A DNA stretch of 64,000 nucleotides from Dyadobacter sp. UC 10 (GTDB taxonomy: Bacteria; Bacteroidota; Bacteroidia; Cytophagales; Spirosomataceae): NCBI RefSeq assembly GCF_008369915.1, contig NZ_VSRN01000001.1, forward strand, positions 4,088,501-4,152,500, written 5' to 3'. The position numbers and the translations under genes were made by a program. The number at the start of each line of letters is the position of its first letter. The first letter of the stretch is position 1. Below are positions 25,103-34,900 of this stretch, in pieces. The notes beneath the pieces were generated by a model. The model made no database searches. It worked only from the letters and a program-made list of their open reading frames with translations, and had not been told where the DNA came from.

Positions 25103-28100
25103 TTAGAATGTCACCTGAATGCCGCCCAGGAACGACCGCGACTGGGGATATACAAAGTTGTCGACGCCGATCACCGTGTTGGAACCTGCGTAAGTATTCA
25201 CCTCGGGGTCGTATCCGCTGTACTTTGTGATGGTGAACAGGTTGTTGGCGCTTGCGTAAATGCGGATACCTTCCACTCCTTTAAACTTCGGCAATGTGTA
25301 GCCGAGCGTCATGTTTTTGCAGCGGAGATAACTCCCGTCTTCGACCACGTAGCTGGAAATAGGCAAACGTCCGCCCTGAAAACCACTTACATACTGGTTG
25401 CTTGGATTGGTCGGCGACCAGCGATCGGCTACGCCTGCGAGCAAATTCCGTTGACCCAGCGGGTTTTCAAATGACAGCCGGCTGGCATTGTAAATGTCGT
25501 TACCCTGTGATCCTGAAAGGAATGTGCTGAAATCAATCCCTTTAAATGAGAGGTTTGTGGAAACTCCGTAGATAAACTTAGGATTGGGATTTCCTACAAA
25601 TACCTGGTCAGCGGCAGAAATCACATTGTCGCCTGTGACATCTTTTACTTTATGGCCCCCGACACGTCCGTCATACCCTGGCAGGATCGCCTCGCCGGTT
25701 TGGTTAATACCGTCGAACACGTACGTTTTGAACATTCCCAGGGGTTGACCAACGGTAAGGGTCGTGTATGTTGTAATGAAGCGTTCCTTCGTCGTTCCAC
25801 CGTCAAGATCAAGAATCTTGTTGCGATTAATGGTCGCGTTCGCCGAAACGTCCCATTTTAATTTCCCGTCGAGGATACGAGATGATGCCGAAAATTCAAG
25901 CCCCTTGTTTTCCAGTGCCGCAAAGTTCCCGCGGATGTTTCCATACCCCGAACTCATCGGCAATGCTTTGATATAGATCAGGTCATCCGTTTTTTTATAA
26001 TACGCCTCCGCGATCAGACTAATGCGGTTATTGAATAAGCCAATGTCGATACCAATATTACTTTGTGTTGATTTCTCCCAGCGCAGGTCAGGGTTTGAAA
26101 TGCCCGTCGGGTTAATACCTGTTACGAAGGTGTGGTCGATGATGTAGTTGCTGCCGGTAGCGCCTGCGATGGCAAGTGACTGGTATGGAATGAGTCCTCC
26201 TGCATTGCCGGTAATCCCGAAGCTACCACGCAGTTTCAGGTCCGACATCCAGTTAACGCTTTTCATAAACGGCTCTTCGATAATACGGTAAGCCGCTGAT
26301 ATTGCCGGGAATAATCCGTACTTATGATTGGCCCCGAATTTGCTGGAACCGTCGATCCGTGCAGTCAGGTCAAGGAAGAATCTGTCTTTGAAACCATAAT
26401 TGACACGAGCCAGATACGAATCCAGACGCTGTGAGGTCCGTTCACTACTCACGGTCCGGGTCAGTGCAAGCTGCATGGCCTCGTTTTCAGTCGCATCGTT
26501 CGGGAATCCTGTGGCGTTGAGCGTGTTGCTGTTCGATTGTTCAAGCTGTGTACCAAAAACGGCAGTCGCTTTCAGTGAATGGTTTTTGCCGACGTTGGCC
26601 GTGTAGGTTAAGATACTTTCGTGCAGAAGCGCCAGGAAATTGCCATTCGACTTGGTTCCGGAGCCCGAGTTGTCGTTCAGGTCGGTTCTGTTGACAATAG
26701 ATCTCGGTGAGTAAAAATCGTAAAGTTCCCCGCGCTGGTCCACATTAAACGAAGCCCGGTAAGTAAGCCCTTTGAACAGGTTTACATCCGCATATACATT
26801 GATCAGGTTTCTCTTGATTGAGCGTAGATTTTTCACCTGCGCAAAATTGAGCGGGTTAGTAACCTCACGATACTGCCCTCCTGCCTGCTCGCCGAACGGG
26901 AATATGGTACCATCGGGGCGGTAAGGCTGCAAAGTAGGAGGGGCGCCGATAGCTGCTCCCAAAACAGATGAAAGTACCGCGCCGCCGTCGCCGATGTTTT
27001 CGCCGCCAGTCTGGATACCGTCATTTACCGAATAGCTTCCCATGAGACTAGTGCCGATCTTAATCGCCTTGCTGATCTGGTGGTCGAGGTTGACACGGTA
27101 AGAATATCGTTTGAAAGCAGAACCGATAAATGTGCCCTGCTGGTCGAAGTAGTTGAGAGAAAGCGCCAGCTGTGTTTTTTCATTGCCTCCATTCACCGAA
27201 AGCTGGTGGTTCTGGATCGGGGCTTTTCTGAAAATGTAGTCCTGCCAATTGACACCTTCGCCAAGTGAAGCAGGGTCAGGGTAATAATTGTTTTTAAAAA
27301 CTTCATTTTCAAGCTGAGCAAATTGCGATGCATTCAGCACGTCGAGTTGTTTGGTCACTTTCTGGGTTCCGTAATAGCTGTCGAAGGTCACGCGGGTAGC
27401 ACCGTTTTTCCCTCTTTTTGTGGTGATCAGAACAACCCCGTTTGCAGCGCGTGCGCCATAAATGGCCGAGGCAGAAGCATCCTTTAAAACCTCGATCGAT
27501 TCGATATCATTCGGGTTAATTGTAGACAGCGGGCTGACGTCCGTGATACCCCCGCCATTTGAGATCTGAATTCCGTCGATCACATAAAGCGGCTCAGAGG
27601 ATCCGTTAATGGAGTTGGTCCCGCGTATCCTGACGCTGATATTCCCGCCCGGCGCACCGGAGTTCTGATTTACCTGCATTCCCGCCACCCGCGCCTGTAA
27701 GCCTTGCGCCAGGTTTGCTACCGGTGTTTGCGTAAGTTCAGAAGCCTTAACGGAGACAATAGAGCCGGTAGTTTCAACTTTGCGCTGTGTGCCATAACCG
27801 ACAACCACGACTTCTTCCAGTGCTTTGGTATCTGTCTGCAAGGTGACATTGATTCTACTTTGTCCGTTTACGCTCACTTCCTTTCCCAGGTATCCCACAA
27901 ACGAGAAAACGAGCGTGGCGTTAGCAGGCGCATCAATGCTGAAATCGCCCTCTGCGGTGGTGAGTGTCCCTTGCTGCGTTCCTTTTACGGTAACACTGGC
28001 TCCCGGAACAACCTCGCCTTTTTCATCAGTCACCTTTCCCGAAACGGTTCCCGATTGGGAGAAGGCGGTTTGCGTCAGGCTCAGCAATAAGCAAAGTAGC

Positions 28101-28129
28101 CCGAACAGTACTCGTATTTGTTTCTTCAT
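25103..28129 (-). CDS. SusC/RagA-family TonB-dependent outer-membrane transporter (PUL 1)
   Basis: TonB-linked oligosaccharide importer of 1008 residues. After a signal peptide (LFGLLCLLLSLTQTAFSQ) comes a carboxypeptidase-D regulatory-like domain (SGKVTDEKGEVVPGASVTVK), the TonB box region (ALEEVVVVGYGTQRK), the plug (VRIRGTNSINGSSEPLYVID, ASASAIYGARAANGVVLITT) and a 22-strand barrel ending in GGIQVTF with a C-terminal Phe. There is no STN domain, so signalling through an anti-sigma factor is not expected; this fits with a LacI regulator encoded divergently. It is the first gene of the operon. Confidence 0.96.
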   Translation of the reverse strand: MKKQIRVLFGLLCLLLSLTQTAFSQSGTVSGKVTDEKGEVVPGASVTVKGTQQGTLTTAEGDFSIDAPANATLVFSFVGYLGKEVSVNGQSRINVTLQTDTKALEEVVVVGYGTQRKVETTGSIVSVKASELTQTPVANLAQGLQARVAGMQVNQNSGAPGGNISVRIRGTNSINGSSEPLYVIDGIQISNGGGITDVSPLSTINPNDIESIEVLKDASASAIYGARAANGVVLITTKRGKNGATRVTFDSYYGTQKVTKQLDVLNASQFAQLENEVFKNNYYPDPASLGEGVNWQDYIFRKAPIQNHQLSVNGGNEKTQLALSLNYFDQQGTFIGSAFKRYSYRVNLDHQISKAIKIGTSLMGSYSVNDGIQTGGENIGDGGAVLSSVLGAAIGAPPTLQPYRPDGTIFPFGEQAGGQYREVTNPLNFAQVKNLRSIKRNLINVYADVNLFKGLTYRASFNVDQRGELYDFYSPRSIVNRTDLNDNSGSGTKSNGNFLALLHESILTYTANVGKNHSLKATAVFGTQLEQSNSNTLNATGFPNDATENEAMQLALTRTVSSERTSQRLDSYLARVNYGFKDRFFLDLTARIDGSSKFGANHKYGLFPAISAAYRIIEEPFMKSVNWMSDLKLRGSFGITGNAGGLIPYQSLAIAGATGSNYIIDHTFVTGINPTGISNPDLRWEKSTQSNIGIDIGLFNNRISLIAEAYYKKTDDLIYIKALPMSSGYGNIRGNFAALENKGLEFSASSRILDGKLKWDVSANATINRNKILDLDGGTTKERFITTYTTLTVGQPLGMFKTYVFDGINQTGEAILPGYDGRVGGHKVKDVTGDNVISAADQVFVGNPNPKFIYGVSTNLSFKGIDFSTFLSGSQGNDIYNASRLSFENPLGQRNLLAGVADRWSPTNPSNQYVSGFQGGRLPISSYVVEDGSYLRCKNMTLGYTLPKFKGVEGIRIYASANNLFTITKYSGYDPEVNTYAGSNTVIGVDNFVYPQSRSFLGGIQVTF

Positions 28130-28327
28130 ACAAAGGATAAAGGGTTAGATTGTAATAACAGAATAATACAATTCTACACAGATAATTTCCGTCACGTGCC
28201 TGCTGCGATGATTGAGAAATATGCCCCTTAATAGTGCAGGCAGGGTGATTTTTATTGAAGTTATCAGCTGCTAACCCTTAAATCAAGCCTATTTACATTC
28301 TATTAAATCTCAATATTCGTCAAAAAG

Positions 28328-28359
28328 TATCGGTAACGTTTGCGAATACGTTACCGATA
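28328..28359. promoter_or_regulatory. Perfect 11-bp inverted repeat, probable LacI-family operator
   Basis: The arms tatcggtaacg (28328-28338) and cgttaccgata (28349-28359) are perfect complements around a 10-bp spacer (tttgcgaata). Each arm carries a gtaacg half-site as in LacI/CcpA-family operators. It lies 35 bp upstream of the regulator's -7 box and about 200 bp upstream of the susC start, so it could serve autoregulation and control of the PUL. Confidence 0.75.
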
Positions 28360-28393
28360 TATGGTTTTAGGTATTTTTAATATAATAATTCTT

Positions 28394-28401
28394 TATGTTT
28401 G
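28394..28401 (+). promoter_or_regulatory. -7 promoter box of the LacI-type regulator gene
   Basis: The sequence tatgtttg matches the Bacteroidota -7 consensus TAnnTTTG. It lies about 70 bp before the ATG at 28470 and just downstream of the operator palindrome. A clear -33 TTTG is not seen. Confidence 0.55.
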
Positions 28402-28469
28402 TGATCGGGGATATGTAGCAGGCAGTTTCAGGGCATGAGCGGGCTGTTTGTTTAAATAATACAATTTGT

Positions 28470-29636
28470 ATGATAAAATGTGTGAAGTGCGGACAGGTGG
28501 AGGGGATTATGAAAGCGGGCTACGTCAGGGGCAAGCAGCGCTATCTTTGCAAACCCTGTAATTACTATTTCACATTTGCCGAACAGGACATTTCGACGAC
28601 TGTACGGCTCAAAAGGAAGCGCCACCAGACCACGATCATCGATATAGCCAAAACATTGGGCGTGTCTAATTCAACCGTTTCCCGTGCATTGCACGGCCAC
28701 GCGGATATCAGTCCTGAAACGAGGCAGGCAGTGCTGGATACTGCGGCGCAGCTGGATTATCAGCCTAATCAGCTTGCTTACAATCTGGTAAAAAGCCGCA
28801 CTAACACGATCGGGATGATTGTGCCGGAGTTTCATAATCCATTTTTCCCCAATGTGATTATAGGCGCGCACGAGGTGCTGACCAAAGCCGGCTACAACCT
28901 CACGATCATGCAAAGCAATGAATCGTATCAGGTTGAGATTTCGAATACTAAGGCAATGCTCGCCAACCGGGTCGATGGCCTGTTGATCTCGCTCACACAG
29001 GAAACCAACAATTTCGATCATTTAAGTGTGTTTGAAAAAAGGGATATCCCGCTCATCCTGTTCAATAGGGTTTGTGAACAAATCGACGTTCCAAAAGTGG
29101 TAGCGAATGATTTTGAGTCGGCATTTATGGCGGTGGAGCACCTCCTGCTGAATGGTTATGAAAAAGTAGCACACCTCGGCGGGCCGCTTAATCTGCTTGT
29201 CAGCCGTGAAAGGTTACGTGGTTACCAGGCTGCGATGGAGAAATATGGTAAAAGTATTGAAGATCACATGGTGATCCAGGGGATGCTTACCCAGCAAAAA
29301 GCGCGGATTTACGGTCAATATCTGCTCGACCTCGCCGAGCGGCCCGATGCTATTTTTGCCGTCAATGATTCTGCGGCGATTGAAATTATGCTGATCGCGA
29401 AAGAAAAGGGAATCCGTATTCCGGAAGAGCTGGGGGTAGTCGGTTTTAGCGATAATCCGGAGTCAGCGTACATTGGGCCGGGGCTCACGACCATTCGGCA
29501 GCCGACATTGGAAATGGGCCGAACCACCGCCGAGTGGATTCTGCAACTGGTTGATGCTGAAAATATTAGTTTGCATGAACGCAAAGTGTTGAAAACGGAA
29601 CTGATCGTAAGGGGCTCGTCGGTACGGAGCAGGTAA
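28470..29636 (+). CDS. LacI-family transcriptional regulator with N-terminal IS1 InsA-like zinc ribbon
   Basis: A 388-residue regulator. Residues 1-35 form a CxxC-x19-CxxC zinc ribbon (Cys4, Cys7, Cys27, Cys30) with GKQRYLCKPC, which resembles the N-terminal domain of IS1 InsA proteins. The usual LacI helix-turn-helix follows at about 54-80 (TTIIDIAKTLGVSNSTVSRA), then the periplasmic-binding-protein-like effector domain (TIGMIVPEFHNPFFPNVIIG, GVVGFSDNPESAYIGPGLTT). It is divergent from PUL 1 and faces the 28328-28359 palindrome, so it most likely controls that locus in response to a sugar. The extra ribbon should add DNA contacts or dimer specificity. Confidence 0.92.
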   Translation: MIKCVKCGQVEGIMKAGYVRGKQRYLCKPCNYYFTFAEQDISTTVRLKRKRHQTTIIDIAKTLGVSNSTVSRALHGHADISPETRQAVLDTAAQLDYQPNQLAYNLVKSRTNTIGMIVPEFHNPFFPNVIIGAHEVLTKAGYNLTIMQSNESYQVEISNTKAMLANRVDGLLISLTQETNNFDHLSVFEKRDIPLILFNRVCEQIDVPKVVANDFESAFMAVEHLLLNGYEKVAHLGGPLNLLVSRERLRGYQAAMEKYGKSIEDHMVIQGMLTQQKARIYGQYLLDLAERPDAIFAVNDSAAIEIMLIAKEKGIRIPEELGVVGFSDNPESAYIGPGLTTIRQPTLEMGRTTAEWILQLVDAENISLHERKVLKTELIVRGSSVRSR

Positions 29637-29705
29637 CTGGGATTTTGTCTATATTTGTCCCGGTTCCTCATTTCATAACACATACTTATCTTTAAAACCT
29701 TCACT

Positions 29706-29912
29706 ATGTTGAGACTTGCAGTGCCGTCACAAAAGGAAAAACGAGCGATCAGGAATTTTTTGAGGACCATCAAAACTCAAAAGGAATCGCCTGCCCAAAT
29801 GGACACCACCGACTATTTAATGAGCGATCCTCGCAACAGAGAGCTTTTGCTGAAGGCGATTGACGATGTTAAAAATGGTAAGTTCATTTTTCGGGATCTG
29901 ATAGAACCATGA
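29706..29912 (+). CDS. Antitoxin with YefM-like C-terminus, partner of YoeB-type toxin
   Basis: A 68-residue protein. The C-terminal half (TTDYLMSDPRNRELLLKAID, then GKFIFRDLIEP) resembles the toxin-binding tail of YefM/Phd antitoxins. The N-terminal half (MLRLAVPSQKEKRAIRNFLR) is not the usual Phd DNA-binding fold and looks more like the short strand-helix of other RelE-associated antitoxins. A start at Met32 (29799) would leave only the tail. The stop overlaps the toxin start in CCATGATG. The ATG at 29706 is chosen because the upstream peptide is well formed. Confidence 0.7.
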   Translation: MLRLAVPSQKEKRAIRNFLRTIKTQKESPAQMDTTDYLMSDPRNRELLLKAIDDVKNGKFIFRDLIEP

Positions 29913-30169
29913 TGCTCGCCTGGCAGACAGGCGCTTGGGAAGATTATCTGGAATGGCAATTAACAGATAAAATTATCGCGAGGAAAATCAATGAATTGAT
30001 CAAAGAGTGCCTGCGGACACCTTTCGAAGGGAAAGGAAAGCCGGAAATGCTGCGCTCGAATTTTTCAGGCCATTGGTCAAGACGCATTAACGAAGAGCAT
30101 CGCCTGGTTTATAAAGTCGAGAACGATTTAATCATCATTGTCCGTTGTCGCTATCATTATGAAAAATAG
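29909..30169 (+). CDS. YoeB/Txe-family mRNA interferase toxin
   Basis: RelE-superfamily ribosome-dependent endoribonuclease. The 86-residue length and the order WEDYLEWQLTDKIIARKINEL, GKGKPEMLRSNFSGHWSRRI, NEEHRLVYKV and CRYHY match YoeB; the C-terminal His-Tyr pair belongs to the active site. The frame is intact, so the toxin should be active. Two in-frame ATGs (29909 and 29912) could serve as start; both overlap the antitoxin stop, giving translational coupling. Confidence 0.9.
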   Translation: MMLAWQTGAWEDYLEWQLTDKIIARKINELIKECLRTPFEGKGKPEMLRSNFSGHWSRRINEEHRLVYKVENDLIIIVRCRYHYEK

Positions 30170-30211
30170 CTTGCGACACATTAAGAACGATGCAAACCTA
30201 TTAAGTCTTGA

Positions 30212-30269
30212 GCCACGAATACGCGAATAAGGCACTAATACATTCGTGCCTCATTCGCGTATTCGTGGC
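30212..30269. terminator. Long inverted repeat between convergent yoeB and susD genes
   Basis: The arms gccacgaatacgcgaat (30212-30228) and attcgcgtattcgtggc (30253-30269) are a perfect 17-bp inverted repeat, with a further inner pair aggcac/gtgcct (30230-30235 and 30246-30251). It lies between convergent genes and would fold in both transcripts. There is no long U-run, so it may be a bidirectional terminator, a 3' stabiliser or a dispersed repeat. Confidence 0.65.
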
Positions 30270-30280
30270 ATTAATAAAAA

Positions 30281-31939
30281 TTAAGGATTTTGCCTCAAAA
30301 CATCAGCCCCCATAATATCGATTTGAGCTTGCGGGATCGGGAAGTACTCGCTTTTTCCTTTCACAAACGTGGCTCCTTTCAGATAGCTTCTTTTCACACT
30401 TTCTTTGGTGAGGTAAGCATTCAAAACCACGTCAGCTACGCCCCAGCGAACTAGATCGAAATGCCGGTGACCTTCCATGGCAAGCTCCACGCGGCGCTCG
30501 AAACGTACTGCTTTTCTGGCATAGTCCTGCGTTGAGAAAGCAGGGTAGGGCTTCACAAGGTAGTTAGCAGCAGGCTTCCCGCTTGCATCGGTCACCACCA
30601 CATTACCCGCGCGCGTCCTGATCTGGTTTACGATCTTCAATGCGGTCGCCAGGTCATTTTGCTCCACAGCCACTTCGGCACGCATTAAGAGTACATCGGC
30701 AAAACGGATCGCGCGGTAATTGTTAGCATTCGCACGCGGCGATTCTGCGCCGGCATTTTCACCGCTGTAAGCAAAGAACTTTTTGAACGTATAAGGCCCC
30801 CCGAATGCCTGGTCACGGATCCAGTTTTTGCCGGGATGTACACCCCAGTTCAGGAAAGGCAGGCCCCGACGACCGACGGTCCAGTCAAGTCTTGGGTCAA
30901 GTGTTCCTTCATAAGGAGTAAATGCATCGGTTGAAGCCAATCCTTCGTCATTTTTAACGTCGACACTATTAAATGTATCCAGCAGAGGCAAGCCCGCCGC
31001 GTCGGTTTTAAATGCGTTTACCAGGTTTTGAGAAGGCTGGTAAAATCCGCAGCAACCGCCTGGCGCCGAGCCGTAAGGAAAGTTGTAGTTATCGCCCCAG
31101 CTACCGTTCTGCCCATTCCCGCCGTCACCTACCGACATCTGCACTTCAAAAATAGATTCGCTGTTGTTCTCTGTCGCGATCCTGAAATTGTCGTGGAAGC
31201 TGTTGACCAATGCAAAAGGGCCGTTATTGATCACATCGTCCAAAAGCGGCTTGGCAGCGGCGTAATCCTGCTGGTACATATGTACTTTGGCGAGCGCAGC
31301 TTTCGCTGTCCATTTGCTTACTCTTCCTACCTGCGCTTTGGTCGCAGAGACATTATCGACCGCGAACTGGAAGTCTGCCTCGATCATCGGCCAGATATCC
31401 TGATCGTTTGGAAGATTAATGAAGTCTGTCACGTTTTCGTCTACGTAAGGGACCATATTCCAAAGCTTTTTTGCTTCGAAATGGTACCAGGCTCTCAGGA
31501 AACGCGCTTCGCCCAATGCCTGCGCTTTTTCCGCGTCGGTCATGTCTGTTGCCAGGCCGGTCAGTTTGATCGCATTGTTGGAGCGGGAAACCCCGTCGTA
31601 AACGGCCACCCATTTATCGTTGTATGCACCGATATCTGCCTGTGGAATGTAACGCTCGATCGTCGTGATCTGCGCCTGGTCACCTACGTCCGAACCTTTG
31701 TAAGCATCGTCGGAAGCAACGGAACCGTAAATCCAGTTGCTTACCGACGACGTATTTACAGGACCTGCGCCGACGCCGTCGAGCAAGCTGTAAGCGCCAA
31801 TCAGTACCGCGTTGACACCATTTTTATTGGAAAGTGACTGCTCGTTTCCAACACCCAGCGGCGTGGTTTCCAGAAACTCTTTGCCGCAGGAAGTCAGCAT
31901 TCCTACGCAAACCATTGCAGTTAATATGCTCTTTTTCAT
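30281..31939 (-). CDS. SusD/RagB-family glycan-binding lipoprotein (PUL 2)
   Basis: Surface lipoprotein of the second SusC/D pair. I start at the ATG at 31939, which gives a clean lipoprotein signal (MKKSILTAMVCVGMLTSC, Cys18); the 14 residues encoded upstream are polar. SusD features are FLETTPLGVGNEQS, AQALGEARFLRAWYHFEAKKLW, KWTAKAALAKVHMYQQDYAA and the C-terminal RFADVLLMRAEVAVEQND with FERRVELAMEGHRHFDLVRWG. The gene lies just after susC on the minus strand with a gap of 45 bp. Confidence 0.95.
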   Translation of the reverse strand: MKKSILTAMVCVGMLTSCGKEFLETTPLGVGNEQSLSNKNGVNAVLIGAYSLLDGVGAGPVNTSSVSNWIYGSVASDDAYKGSDVGDQAQITTIERYIPQADIGAYNDKWVAVYDGVSRSNNAIKLTGLATDMTDAEKAQALGEARFLRAWYHFEAKKLWNMVPYVDENVTDFINLPNDQDIWPMIEADFQFAVDNVSATKAQVGRVSKWTAKAALAKVHMYQQDYAAAKPLLDDVINNGPFALVNSFHDNFRIATENNSESIFEVQMSVGDGGNGQNGSWGDNYNFPYGSAPGGCCGFYQPSQNLVNAFKTDAAGLPLLDTFNSVDVKNDEGLASTDAFTPYEGTLDPRLDWTVGRRGLPFLNWGVHPGKNWIRDQAFGGPYTFKKFFAYSGENAGAESPRANANNYRAIRFADVLLMRAEVAVEQNDLATALKIVNQIRTRAGNVVVTDASGKPAANYLVKPYPAFSTQDYARKAVRFERRVELAMEGHRHFDLVRWGVADVVLNAYLTKESVKRSYLKGATFVKGKSEYFPIPQAQIDIMGADVLRQNP

Positions 31940-31984
31940 ATCTATTCGCTTATTATTCACAGATAAAAAGTTTTTTCTCAATTA

Positions 31985-34900
31985 CTAAAACCCGAAGTTG
32001 ATACCGATCTGGTACATTTTGGAATTAGGATAGTTCCCCTGGTCCACACCCAATACAGTACTGCCGGGCGTCGCGCCCACAGAAGTTACCTCAGGATCGA
32101 TCCCGCTGTATTTCGTGATCGTGAAAAGGTTTTGAGCCTGTAAGTAGACACGCGCACTTTCGAATCCGATTTTTGACAAAACAGTACCTGGCAAAGTGTA
32201 GCCGAGTGTCAGGTTTTTCATACGGAAATAAGAACCGTCCTCGATAAAGTAGCTGGAAGGCTGCTGGCTGCGGCTATCGTTGGCATCTAAAATCGGGAGA
32301 GCAGCGTCGGGGTTTTCTGGCGTCCAGGAATCATTCAGCATGCGTAAACTTCTGTTACCCGCCTGATTATTAAAGTCAACCCAGCGCTTTACCATATTGA
32401 TAATGCCGTTTCCTTTTACACCCTGAAAGAATGCAGACAAATCGAAGTTTTTGTAGCCTACGTTCAGGTTGATACCATAGGTAAAGTCCGGGTGGGGGTT
32501 GCCCAGGAACACCCGGTCGTTGTCGGTAATGGTGCCGTCGCCGTCGGTGTCTTGGTATTTATATTTACCCACAGCTGCATAGCCAGGATATTTCGGGCCC
32601 TTGTCGACTTCACCCTGATTTTGGTAAATGCCGTCGATTTGCAAACCATAGAATGAATAAAGCGGCATGCCTGCGACCGAGCGGGTCCAGGTGTAGCTGC
32701 GGATCGCCGGGCCGAGCAATACCGCTGACGAACTGTTATTCAGTTTACCCACTTCATTTTTGTAGCTCGAAAAATCCACTCCGACTGAATAGGTCAGGTC
32801 GCCGTTCAATGCTTTGTTGTTGAAATCCAGGGCAAGGTCAATTCCCTTGTTGTTCATTTCACCCACATTCACGAAAGGAATCGTGGCAACACCCTGAGTT
32901 GCAGGAAGTGCTACCTGATAAAGCATGTCGGAAGTAGTACGGTTGTACAAATCAAGATTGAAGTTGAACATGCCTTTCAGGAAAGTCGCGTCCAAACCAA
33001 CGTTTGTTTGCGTGGTAGTTTCCCATTTTGCATTGGGGTTACCAAATGCTTCTGTGTCAAAGCCCGGCTCCACCGAGTTGTTACCGCCGCCGATCGGGTA
33101 GGATGACAAGCCCAGGTTGGAGCGGTAGGTGCTGAAACCGTTGTAATTACCAATCTCCTGGTTACCTGTTTGTCCCCAGCCGGCCCTTATTTTCAGATCA
33201 TCCAGCCAGCTGACAGGCTTCAGGAAGCTTTCTTCGGAAAGTCTCCATCCCGCACTGAATGCCGGGAATGTTCCATAACGGTTATTTTGTCCAAAACGGG
33301 AAGACCCGTCGCGACGTACTGTGGCTTCGAGTAAATAGCGGTCTTTCAACGAATAGTTAACTTTTCCAAAGAGCGAGAAAAGCGCCCACTCGTAACCTCC
33401 GCCTGCATTGTTAATACCCGCAGTACCCGAACTCAGGAACATATATTGCGGATCTTCGGAGAAAAACGTGGTGCGCGTCGCATTGAAGTTGCGGCCGGTA
33501 CCTTTGATCGCCTCGGTTCCCAATAATACATTGATCTTGTGATCAGTACCGATCGATTTGTTATAATTGAGTGTATTGGACCACGTCCAGTTGATATCGT
33601 ACGCGTTTTCATTTGTCAATGCATTTGCAGCTTCAATTTCTGCCTCTTCCAGGTCAAGCAGGGTGTAACCGACGCGGTTGAAACTGTTCAGATCAATACC
33701 GATACTCGATTTCGCAGTCAGATCTTTGAGGATATCGATTTCCATATAGGCGTTACCGAATGCGCGGAAGTTATTCGCCTGGTTATTTCTGGTGCGGTAA
33801 AGCTGTGCAACGGGGTTGGTAGCAGGTCCCAGTCCAGCTGCGCGGGTTGCAGCGAAATTGCCCATAATGTCATAAACCGGTATGATCGAAGGGATCCGGT
33901 ACCCGTTTCCGATCGGGTTTCCGTCCTGGTTATTGGCTGAGCTGGACGTTCCGTTATTGTTGTAATAACCTTTGTTTTCAGTATAGCTGATTTCCAGGTT
34001 TTCGCCCAGGCGCACGCGTTTTTTGAAGGTAAATTCAGTATTGGAACGCAGTGAATATCTGTTGAAAGAAGTATGGATCAATACCCCGTCCTGCTTGAAA
34101 TAGTTTAATGCAATCGCATAGCGGCCGGTTTCGGTACCACCTGTTGCGCCAATATTATATTCCTGGATCGCAGCCGGACGAAGGATTTCCTTGTGCCAGT
34201 CGGTGCCTTCCTTGTTCGCTTCCACGATCTGGTAAAAACCGGCGCGGTTATAATTGTAAAGTGACGGGTCAACCTTCGGATCACCTGCCGAGAGACCGTA
34301 GTTCGATCCAGCCAGAATATAGTCGGGTACCATTGCGTTCGGCCCGTTACCATATTGCTGGTGCGAAGGATTTCCATTTGTCAAAACCCCTGCATTCCGG
34401 CGCTGCGTCCATAGGAGGTCACCAAATTGCTGCGGATCCTTGATCAGATCGAGGTCTACTTTACCGGTTTGTAAACCCGCGCGTGAGTTGAATGTGAATC
34501 TCGCTGCGCCTGCTTTGCCCTTTTTGGTAGTAATAATAATAACCCCGTTCGCCGCTCTTGAACCGTAGATTGAGGCAGAAGAAGCATCTTTCAAAACCTG
34601 CATGGACTCGATGTTATTCGGGTTAATGCTATTCAGTCCGCCTTTGGTAGGAACTCCGTCGATCACGTATAGAGGATCATTGTTATTGATCGTCCCAAAA
34701 CCGCGGATACGGACTGTCGCTTCGCCGCCCGGCGTGTTGTTGGAGGTCACTGTTACCCCGGCAACACGTCCCTGTAATTGCTGGGCCACATTGGGCGCAG
34801 CAACTTTGGTCAGTTCCTTCGCATCAACAGTCGAAACTGCGCCGGTAATATCCCTCTTGGATTGTGAAGAATATCCGGTCACGACCACTTCGCTCAACGC

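Larger units (their letters stand above)
28130..28469. other. Divergent promoter region between susC and the LacI-type regulator
   Basis: This 340-bp gap has no gene. Its right part holds the 28328-28359 palindrome and the regulator's promoter box. A strict TAnnTTTG box for susC is not evident on the minus strand. The stretch 28140-28320 is AT-rich leader sequence in which I see only a short, imperfect aggcaggg/gcagg-type repeat and nothing convincing. Confidence 0.6.

Noticed and set aside
28130..28327. Riboswitch or attenuator in the susC leader of PUL 1
   Set aside because: I found no conserved riboswitch core or terminator hairpin in this stretch.
31028..31837. 269-codon plus-strand ORF opposite susD of PUL 2
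   Set aside because: Shadow of the SusD frame; high GC coding on the other strand explains the open frame.
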